From Nemertoderma westbladi (taxonomy: Eukaryota; Xenacoelomorpha; Nemertodermatida; Nemertodermatidae), in assembly GCA_032718475.1 (NCBI GenBank), contig JAUCBJ010008489.1:1-39302 (forward strand): a DNA stretch of 39,302 nt, written 5' to 3'. How positions within the stretch are numbered: position 1 is the stretch's first letter; every line of letters begins with the position of its first letter. Under the pieces are notes generated by a model. That model was not told where the DNA came from and did no database searches. It saw only the letters and a program-made list of their open reading frames with translations. Below are positions 20,940-28,163 of this stretch, one piece after another. A program made the position numbers and the translations under genes.

Positions 20940-20984
20940 TTAAAAATAAGAAAATAATTAAATAATAGAGTAGGTAGAAGTTAG

Positions 20985-21450
20985 GTAGTTAGTTAGTTAG
21001 TTAAAGAAGGGTACGTAGTACCGCTAGTTAGAGTTAGAGTTAGTAGGTACGTAGTACCGTTAGTAGAAGAGAGTTAGAGGGTACGTAAGTACCGCTAGTT
21101 AGTTAGAGTTAGAGGGTACGTAAGTACCGCTAGTTAGTTAGAGTTAGAGGGTACGTAAGTACCGCTAGTTAGAGTAAGAGTTAGAGGGTACGTAAGTACC
21201 GCTAGGTAGTTAGAGTTAGAGGGTACGTAAGTACCACTAGTTAGAGTAAGAGTTAGAGGGTACGTAGTACCGTCAGTTAGTGGAGTTAGAGTAAGAGTTA
21301 GAGGGTACGCAGTACCGTTAGAGAGTAGGAGTTAAGGGGTACGTAGTACCGTTAGAGAGTTAGTAAGAGTAAGAGGGTACGTAGTACCGCTAGCTAGTAG
21401 AGAGAGCTAGAGTAGTAAGAGGGTACGTAGTACCGCTAGTTAGGGGTGTT
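20985..21450 (+). repeat. Array 1: GGTACGTAAGTACC hairpins with GTTAGAG spacers
   Basis: About 11 units of roughly 35-45 bp. Each has a self-complementary core (GGTACGTAAGTACC or GGTACGTAGTACC) and then GCTAGTTAGTTAGAGTTAGA or a variant. Unit lengths vary through gain and loss of GTTAG blocks. Confidence 0.85.
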
Positions 21451-21582
21451 AGTAGTAGCAGTAGAGGGTTGTGGGCACCGCAAGCGCGACGTAGTTAGAG
21501 TTAGTAGGGAATGCGCTGAACTTAGTGGGGCACGGGCGTGATGACATGTTTGATGTAAGAGCAGGGTATGTTGATTAGGGTG

Positions 21583-21800
21583 GGTGCCGGGCACAAGAGG
21601 TGCCGGGCACAAAAAGAGTTAGTAGTAGAGTTAGTTGAGTTAGTAGAGAGTTAGTAGAGTTAGAAGGTGCCGGGCACAAGAGGTGCCGGGCACAAAAAGA
21701 GTTAGTAGAGTTAGAAGGTGCCGGGCACAAGAGGTGCCGGGCACAAAAGGAGTTAGTAGAGTTAGGAGGTGCCGGGCACAAGAGGTGCCGGGCACAAAAA
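21583..21800 (+). repeat. Array 2: GTGCCGGGCAC hairpins
   Basis: Four units of about 50-80 bp. Each has the palindrome GTGCCGGGCAC twice, separated by AAGAG, and then AAAAAGAGTTAGTAGAGTTA. Eight palindrome copies in all. Confidence 0.88.
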
Positions 21801-21936
21801 GAGTTAGTAGAGTTAGAAGAGAGTTAGTAGAGTTAGTAGAGTCAGTAGTAGTTCACATAATTAACGTACCCACTCTGCCGGCACTCAGAGCGTCACGTGT
21901 AGGCGATGAGACGTAAAGGGGGTGTAGAGGAGTACA

Positions 21937-22157
21937 GACGGGCACATAGGGTGCCAGGTAGTAGAGTTAGAGAGGTAGTAGTGTAGTAGAGAGGGCACAT
22001 AGGGTGCCAGGTAGTAGAGTTAGAGAGGTAGTAGTGTAGTAGAGAGGGCACATAGGGTGCCAGGTAGTAGAGTAGAGCAGAGAGGGCACATAGGGTGCCA
22101 GGTAGTAGAGTTAGAGAGGTAGTTGAGTAGTAGAGAGGGCACATAGGGTGCCAGATA
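21937..22157 (+). repeat. Array 3: GGGCAC..GTGCC hairpins
   Basis: Five units of about 40-55 bp. Each has GGGCACATAGGGTGCC (GGCAC and GTGCC can pair), then AGGTAGTAGAGTTAGAGAGG. On either side, at about 21469 and 22165, stands GTTGTGGGCACCGCAAGCG followed by ACGTAGTTAGA. Confidence 0.85.
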
Positions 22158-22197
22158 GTAGAGTGGTTGTGGGCACCGCAAGCGCCACGTAGTTAGA

Positions 22198-22480
22198 AGA
22201 GTGGAGTAGAGTTAGTAGAGCTAGTTAGTAGAGTTAGCAGAGCTAGTGGAGTAGAGTTAGCAGAGCTAGTGGAGTAGAGTTAGTAGAGCTAGTTAGCAGA
22301 GTTGGTAGACTCAGAGGAGTCAAGTAGAGTTAGTAGAAGTAGAGGGCTAGTAGGAGTTAGTTAGACTTAGTAGAGAGTTAGAGTCAGTAGAAAGTTAGAG
22401 GCTCTCAGTTAGAGCTAGAAGTAGTAAGAGTTAGTAGTTAGCAGAGTTAGTTAGATAGTTAGAGTTAGTAAGCAGTAGGT
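22198..22480 (+). repeat. Degenerate GAGTTAGTAGAGCTAGT repeats
   Basis: Simple sequence built from GTTAGTAGAG and GCTAGT words without the hairpin cores. It ends the repeat region of element A. Confidence 0.7.
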
Positions 22481-22849
22481 AGATAGTATGATAGCACAGG
22501 GGTAGCATTAGAGATTAAAGCCTTAGGGAGTGACAGAGAGTAGAGAGTAATAGTGCGGAGTGCGAAGAGAGCGTGGGCGCAATTCAAGTGTGGGGGAGGA
22601 GAAGTGAGAGGAAGAGTGTGGGACGAGGAGGTCCGGGGGTATGCGAGAGTTGGAGTAGAATGGTGAGAGTGTTGGGGAAACAAAAATTGTGTGAGAGAAG
22701 CGCACGATCGGCCCGACACGAGACGCCAGAGGGTAGTGACATCATACCCATAGGGAGCGGCCTGGAAAGCCGACTCCGAAAAAAAATAGACCCACCCCAC
22801 ACCCGATAATAGATCGAGTTCCAGCGGAATTGTAGCGCACTTTAGTTGG
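22481..22849. other. 3' internal region of BEL element A, no gene
   Basis: G/A-rich on the + strand, with no domain recognised in any frame. It lies where the end of pol would be in a complete element. Confidence 0.5.
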
Positions 22850-22887
22850 ATGCTATCTTCTTACCGGGAAGATAGCATGGGGGGGAG
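22850..22887 (+). promoter_or_regulatory. Hairpin and polypurine tract before LTR B
   Basis: ATGCTATCTTC (22850-22860) and GAAGATAGCAT (22868-22878) form an 11-bp stem with a 7-base loop. GGGGGGGAG (22879-22887) follows directly and touches the TGTTAG start of the LTR. A purine run at this place is the expected plus-strand primer site. Confidence 0.75.
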
Positions 22888-23484
22888 TGTTAGCTTATCC
22901 AATTCCGCTAACACAAACCCATAGAGTGAGCCATAAAGCAATATTGGGAGCACGAGGTTGATTACCAATCAACCTCGTGTCAGCCCAGTAAACGGGGACA
23001 ATAGGCCCCAAAGGAGACACACACAATAAGGGTCAGGGGTTACTCCCCTGACAAGAGAGAGAATAGCTGGGGTGAACGGGAAACACACCAGGGAAGGTGA
23101 AGGGGCGAGAAGTGGGATATTAGCCAATGGGGGGGCAAGGCATCGATTAGGTAGTAATATGGCCAACCGTGCAGTATATTACCTGTTGGTGCTCCCCTAT
23201 TCAGTCAGTTATCTCAGTCGGTCAGTACAGTCAGGTAGTACGGTGACAGTTAGGACCGTCACCGCCGTCATCACATTACCGGTACCAGTGCAGCAGTATT
23301 CAGTGCTATCTGCTATTGTACCTATACACTATATGTTATCTCAATTTATATCCTTAACAACAACGTCAGAACAACAACTCTTTTCATCCACACGGCGGGG
23401 ACGCGTACTTAACCAATACCGGATAAACCGGGATCCTCTCGGATCCCGTCACAGTCCTAACTCTAGGCCTGCCGAACTGTAACA
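22888..23484 (+). mobile_element. LTR B of BEL/Pao element, long form
   Basis: Starts TGTTAGCTTATCCAATTCCG, ends CTGTAACA, about 597 bp. The first 105 and last 130 bases match LTR A. The middle (about 23000-23350) is absent from LTR A. It is the 3' LTR of the gag-only element on the left, since a polypurine tract precedes it. It is also the 5' LTR of the next element, since the same gag start follows it. Confidence 0.8.
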
Positions 23485-23498
23485 GACCAAAGATAAAG

Positions 23499-23960
23499 AT
23501 GAGTCGAGAGAAAGGAACGACACCGCCGCGGACCCCGGACGACGATCTAACGATCCGCGAGGCCACGGCGAGACGATACGAACCCACGACGCCGGTCGAT
23601 GCTACGCCGACCACGTCGACGCAGGTTGACGCCACGTCGAAAACGAGCAACACGGCGAACCAAGATGTGGGGGGTCGTCTACCAGGAGAGAGCGAGTCGA
23701 GTAGAGGAGACGAGTCGGGAGGAGAAGAGAAAGACGAGTCGACGCGGAGCGAGGGTCGACATACCGATGTCACCGGCCAGCCACAGGCCGAGGACGACGA
23801 ACGGTCCACCGGAACGGCGACGGTGGGGCCGTCGGTACGACGTCGAACCCGGAGAGATGGAGGAGAGGTCGGCGACGAGGACGTCGGGGTTTCTGATCGA
23901 CTTCGACGGGCCTACCTCGCGACCCGAGAGCGACTGAGAGAGGCCAAAGGAGGGGCGAAG
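23499..23960 (+). pseudogene. BEL/Pao gag start, copy B, truncated
   Basis: Same start as at 17201 (MSREKGTTPPRTPDDD), about 95 percent alike in DNA. After about 150 residues the gag sequence stops where a LINE scrap begins (near 23963). The rest of gag, the protease and most of RT are missing in this copy. Confidence 0.75.
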
Positions 23961-23962
23961 AT

Positions 23963-24197
23963 TGTCATTATTGAGGAGCTTTTCAAAGTGGGCTTTCCAA
24001 CCATTGAGGCGATCGGCTGGTGATTCAGCCTTAACCTTGGTGGTTGGTTGGCTTTTCCGCCCAGTAAGCAGATTGATCGATTTCCATGCCTGGGATGATT
24101 GCCTGCTGTCGTCAGCATCATTGATGGCATCAACCTGTTGGTTTATTAGCTCCTGTAGATTAGCAGAGTACTGCCTGTTCAGGTTCCTAGGTAGACA
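23963..24197 (-). mobile_element. LINE internal fragment, antisense
   Basis: The reverse complement matches 28547-28770 of the full LINE with very few differences. It has neither the 3' tail nor the 5' end, so it did not arrive as a normal LINE insertion. A later deletion or template switch is likely. It separates the second gag start from the pol region. Confidence 0.88.
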
Positions 24198-24577
24198 CCT
24201 CTAGCGTCTGTAAGATAAAGGTTGGTGAATATGAAAAATACTGGTTGCTGAAAAATTGCGATTTGAAAAATAGTAGAAGTTACCTGTAGACACCTCTAGC
24301 GTCTGTAAAATAAAGGTTGGTAAATATGAAAATACTGGTTGCTGAAAAATTGCGATTTGAAAAATAGTAGAAGTTACCTGATGCTAAGTGTAGACACTCG
24401 AACACCTGTAAAATAAAGGCTTATGATTGGACGGATGAGTAGCGTTGGGGGACTAATAACGCCTCTAGCGGAAGATGCGGGAACTTGAGAAGTTGCCATG
24501 GATACGGATTAAATGCTGACATCTGATTGGTTGAAATAATAACGACCACCGCTAAAGGTTGAAATAGTGGCTTCTGA
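24198..24577. repeat. 95-bp direct repeats and GATTGG cluster
   Basis: A unit starting TAGACACCTCTAGCGTCTGT occurs twice (about 24192 and 24286), then once in part (24391). Behind it GATTGG (inverted CCAAT) occurs three times, at about 24425, 24525 and 24574. No gene. Confidence 0.75.
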
Positions 24578-24649
24578 TTGGACAGAGTACCAGAAATGGA
24601 CGGTAATGATGGGCTACGGGTGACCATTATCCAGTGTCATAGTATTGTA

Positions 24650-25642
24650 TACTACTGTCCGGTTATATTACAGGCACGAGCGTGCATGAGGAAAATTTGG
24701 TTGTCCGACTTAGAGTGGGACGAACCAATATCTCCTATACATGCAAAGCAGTGGAGGGAGTGGGAAGCCGAGTTGCATCTATTGAAAAATATAGATGTAC
24801 CCCGTTCCTACTTTCCAAATCAGCTGGTATTCCCAGCTGATTTAGAACTGCACCTGTTCAGTGACGCAAGTGACACCGGCTTTGGTATGGTAGCCTACCT
24901 TCGCCGAGAGGTAAGTCAGGACAAGTTTGAGACGGCTTTTGTGACTTCTAGATCAAAGACAATGCCGGTCAAATACATGACTGTCCCTCGTGCAGAGTTA
25001 CAGGCGGCTGTAGTCTCAGTCGAGGTAAGTAAGCAGATAACTGAGGAGTTAGACACGACATTGACCTTATTCTATTGGACGGACGCATCCTTGGTGTTAG
25101 TATACATTGCGGCCGACAATATTGCACTAAAGACATTTGTGGCCAACAGACGCACTCAGATCGTCGACTTTTCGACGAAGGAACAATGGAGACATTGTCC
25201 GGGAGTGTTGAACCCGGCCGACATAACTTCGAGAGGTGCAATGCCGGCGGAATTCTGTCAGGAAGAGTCGCAGGAGTTTTGGTTGCATGGACCTGATTTT
25301 CTAACGAGGACACAGGAACATTGGCCAGAGCGACTAAAGATTGTGACCAATCCGATGCCTGAAGATGCAGAAGTCAAGGTGGAGAAAGTCTCTAAGTCGA
25401 AGTCTAAAGCCAAACTCAAGTCATTGGAGCGGCCTGAAGAGTCATTGGAGCGGCCTGAAGAGTCATTGGAGCGGCCCGGAGACCTGTCAGACCAACAGAC
25501 TTACGTGACTACTAGGTCCGGAAGGGTAAGTTACGACGTAAAACCACCCTTACAGACTAAACCGGAGTCACAATTGGTAAGTGACGGACAGAAAATGACC
25601 GGATGGAGTCTTTGGTTTCCAAACCTGCGGGTTTGGATTTGA
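24650..25642 (+). CDS. BEL/Pao pol: end of RT and RNase H
   Basis: The element-like protein starts inside RT (CPVILQARACMRKIWLSDLE, the Pao 'peptidase A17' region), so the front is missing and the upstream ATG at 24597 or before is not native. RNase H is complete to the eye: LFSDASDTGFGM (first Asp), VPRAELQAAV (Glu), FYWTDASLVL (Asp) and NPADITSRG (last Asp). RNase H would remove the RNA strand during reverse transcription. Near the end, SLERPEE is present three times (a 21-bp repeat at about 25424-25488). The frame overlaps the integrase frame by 40 bases and would need a -1 shift to join it. Confidence 0.88.
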   Translation, partial: YYCPVILQARACMRKIWLSDLEWDEPISPIHAKQWREWEAELHLLKNIDVPRSYFPNQLVFPADLELHLFSDASDTGFGMVAYLRREVSQDKFETAFVTSRSKTMPVKYMTVPRAELQAAVVSVEVSKQITEELDTTLTLFYWTDASLVLVYIAADNIALKTFVANRRTQIVDFSTKEQWRHCPGVLNPADITSRGAMPAEFCQEESQEFWLHGPDFLTRTQEHWPERLKIVTNPMPEDAEVKVEKVSKSKSKAKLKSLERPEESLERPEESLERPGDLSDQQTYVTTRSGRVSYDVKPPLQTKPESQLVSDGQKMTGWSLWFPNLRVWI

Positions 25643-27282
25643 AACTTCCATTAATTAGCGGACAACCGTCGCTGGCATTAGAGCCATGTAGTATTTATGA
25701 CAAATTACTAAATTCGTCTGCCTCTTGGCTGACAATTTGTAAAAGAACTGCGTGGTTAAGCCGATACATTTTGTACCTTTGTTTAAAACATTCGAAACAT
25801 TTGAGAGAACCATTGAGCACCAATAGTGAGCGAAATCGGAAATTGAAACAACCTCTGACAGAGGATGAGATTGATCAAGCGGAATTAAAGCATTTGAAAC
25901 ATTATCAAGTGTGTGCCTTCCCAAAGGAATTCAATCTATTATTGGCTCAACGACCAGTTCTCTATAAACCCCTTAGAAAATGGAGTCCATTAATCCATAA
26001 GGGTTTAATTTGTCATAGATCGAGAATCCAGACTGTCGACATAAACTCACAGTTTCGGTTCCCAGTGATAATCCCTAGTCACCCAATAGAATTGCAAAGA
26101 GCGATTCTATGGGATATACACAAGAGGTTGCATCACGCGGGAAAGTTACACTGTCTGTCGGCAGCGAGACAGCGATTCATTCTATTGCAGCCAAGCAGGG
26201 CAGTCGGCACTATGTATGACGCCTGTCTGGTTTGCAAGAGGGTGAATGCCAGAGTATTGGAACAGGAGATGGCTGAACTCCCGGAAGCGAGAGTGCAGGC
26301 ATATGACCCACCCTTTACGAACACAGGGGTGGATTGTTTTGGTCCGATTGAAGCAAAGAGTGGACGGCTGACCCACAAGCGATGGGGTCTGCTACTGACA
26401 TGCATGGCTAGTAGAGCCATACACATTGAGCGTGTGGCAGACATGTCGACCAAATCTCTGCTCCTGGCCTTAAAGAGATTTATGGCCAGGAGAGGACTAG
26501 TAAAGGCGTTCTACTCCGATAAGGGTACAAACTTTGTCGGAGGGAATAGCGAGTTAAACGCGGCTCATAAAGCGGCACAGAATAAAGAAATTTCTGCAGC
26601 ACTTTTGCCGCAAAGAGTAGAGTGGAGATTCAATACTCCAGAAAGTCCTTGGAGAGGAGGAAGTTGGGAGAGTTTAGTTCGCTCTGTAAAGCAGGCCATT
26701 GCCAAGACGTTGCCTGTAAACAAACAACTTACCGACGACGAACTGGTCACAGCTTTCATTGAAATCGAGCATACCCTAAACTCGAGGCCGATAGCTATGT
26801 TGCCAGACGGTGTTGCATTAACGCCGAATCATTTGCTAATGCAGAGTCCAGCATTTCTTGTGCCGGCATCAGAACCCGTTAGTGCCGACCTATATAGTCG
26901 TAAGAGCTGGAAAATGACTCAATTAGTCGCGTACACATTCTGGGAATATTGGCGGGAATACTATCTTCCCACCATATCCACCAGAACAAAGTGGTACAAA
27001 ACGGTTCAGAGTCTCCAAAGGGGAGATTACGTACTGATAACCGAGCCGATTGTCAAGAGAAAGTATTGGGAGACAGGATTGATCTTGCACACACACCCAG
27101 ACGTGCAAAACATAGTGCGCACAGTCACTGTGAAAATTAGGTGCAAGTGTCCGCACCCAAAAAAGTGTAAAACTAATGGTTTACACACCTTGGACCGACC
27201 GGTCCAAGATATTGTGTTATTAGAGGAGACACGTATCGAGACGGGAGATTATAATTTGTCTCCTGCCTCTAAACTGAATTAG
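25603..27282 (+). CDS. BEL/Pao integrase with C-terminal DUF5641-like domain
   Basis: 559 codons. The H-H-C-C zinc domain is at about residues 172-212 (HKRLHHAGKLH ... DACLVCKR). The integrase core has all three acidic residues: D in NTGVDCFGP (about 243), D in FYSDKGTNFVGG (about 305), E in SWESLVRSVKQAI (about 355). TLNSRPIAMLPDGVALTPNH and the Trp/Tyr-rich WEYWREYYLPTISTRTKW ... GDYVLITE block are the usual Pao C terminus. The protein would insert element DNA into the genome. It looks intact, but no matching 3' LTR is found downstream, so the element is incomplete. Confidence 0.93.
   Translation: MESLVSKPAGLDLKLPLISGQPSLALEPCSIYDKLLNSSASWLTICKRTAWLSRYILYLCLKHSKHLREPLSTNSERNRKLKQPLTEDEIDQAELKHLKHYQVCAFPKEFNLLLAQRPVLYKPLRKWSPLIHKGLICHRSRIQTVDINSQFRFPVIIPSHPIELQRAILWDIHKRLHHAGKLHCLSAARQRFILLQPSRAVGTMYDACLVCKRVNARVLEQEMAELPEARVQAYDPPFTNTGVDCFGPIEAKSGRLTHKRWGLLLTCMASRAIHIERVADMSTKSLLLALKRFMARRGLVKAFYSDKGTNFVGGNSELNAAHKAAQNKEISAALLPQRVEWRFNTPESPWRGGSWESLVRSVKQAIAKTLPVNKQLTDDELVTAFIEIEHTLNSRPIAMLPDGVALTPNHLLMQSPAFLVPASEPVSADLYSRKSWKMTQLVAYTFWEYWREYYLPTISTRTKWYKTVQSLQRGDYVLITEPIVKRKYWETGLILHTHPDVQNIVRTVTVKIRCKCPHPKKCKTNGLHTLDRPVQDIVLLEETRIETGDYNLSPASKLN
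25617..25634. repeat. Recurrent palindrome, copy 1
   Basis: CCAAACCTGCGGGTTTGG, one mismatch from a perfect 18-bp palindrome, placed in the overlap of the RNase H and integrase frames. Related copies are at about 27720, 31090 and 34025. Confidence 0.85.
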
Positions 27283-28049
27283 TGTTGGGCGCAACTCACT
27301 TCGTATGCATTCCTCGTATGCAAATACAAGGAAATGCATAGGAGCGGGGTTGTGGTGATTTGCGTTGAGTTTTGTCTAGTGGGTATCAAAACAAAATTTT
27401 ATTCTCAAAATTTTTGGAAAAAATTAAAATTTTAAAAAATTAGAAGTGAACCCAAGACAATTCCAGACGCTGTGTATAGACGCATTTTGAATTCGTCTAT
27501 AGATAAACAGTAATTTGAAAAGTCGTGAAGCCTGGAAAATAGCATTTAGAAACCATGGTGACGGCTATATTACGTAGGAGTGTAAATTGAGTTTAGCAAC
27601 TTCCACGGATTGGTGCCAACAGTGCAACTAAGGTGCTAAAGGTTAGTAGCACCAGAGGCGTACATGGACCCCACTCAGTAGTTCGCAGGATGTGTGATGT
27701 TCGATTATCACCTGTGGGAACCTGTGGGTTTGGTATAGTCGAGTATTGTGGCTATAGTCCTTTCTAACTACTGTAGTTTAGTACGAGTAATGGGAGTAGT
27801 TTGGGCATCAAAAAGTGAGTTGGTCATGGCCAGTTTATCTCCAAAGTTTTTGCGCTATGCATGGGAATAGGTTAGAGGATAGTTAGTTAGGAAGAGACGG
27901 GATCTAGAGAGTCGAACCTGAACTGTTGGAAGGCGGGGGGGGGGTTCGGGAGGTCTGTCCTTCGGCGACATCTAACTGATTTACCCACAGTGTAATTGGT
28001 TACGTAACGGCACTTATTGGGATATATATATGTATATACGCGAGGCATA
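27283..28049. other. Non-coding between integrase and ORF cluster
   Basis: No gene recognised and no third copy of the BEL LTR. AAATTTT words near 27400-27440, a G run near 27937, and a TATATATATGTATATA block at 28022-28037 just before the next ORF. A diverged copy of the recurrent palindrome (AACCTGTGGGTTTGG) stands at about 27720. Confidence 0.55.
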
Positions 28050-28163
28050 ATGGAGAGGGATATTAGAGCGCAACCGCACAGAGGATTTACTGCCAGAGAG
28101 GAGGCGGAGCTACCATTCGCGCGACCAGGATGTAAAGACTCTAACGTTTACTACCATGGGCGG
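28050..28163 (+). pseudogene. Unknown ORF 1, first part (split by LINE)
   Basis: An ATG at 28050 opens 38 codons (MERDIRAQPHRGFTAREEAE ...) that end at the 12-bp duplication TACCATGGGCGG. After the LINE, the second duplication copy continues at 30431 in the same frame. Before the LINE landed this was therefore the N terminus of the ORF ending at 31390. A TATATA block stands 13-28 bases upstream of the ATG. Function unknown. Confidence 0.65.
28152..28163. repeat. LINE target-site duplication, left copy
   Basis: TACCATGGGCGG, repeated exactly at 30419-30430 after the (TAG)n tail of the LINE. Confidence 0.95.

Noticed and set aside
20985-22480. TTAG-rich repeats as interstitial telomere sequence
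   Set aside because: The words are GTTAGAG and GTTAGTAGAG, not a constant TTAGGG or TTAGG, and are joined to hairpin cores.
22465-22809. Several overlapping frames of 60-111 codons on both strands
   Set aside because: Purine-biased sequence gives open frames easily, and none shows a domain or agrees with a pol gene.
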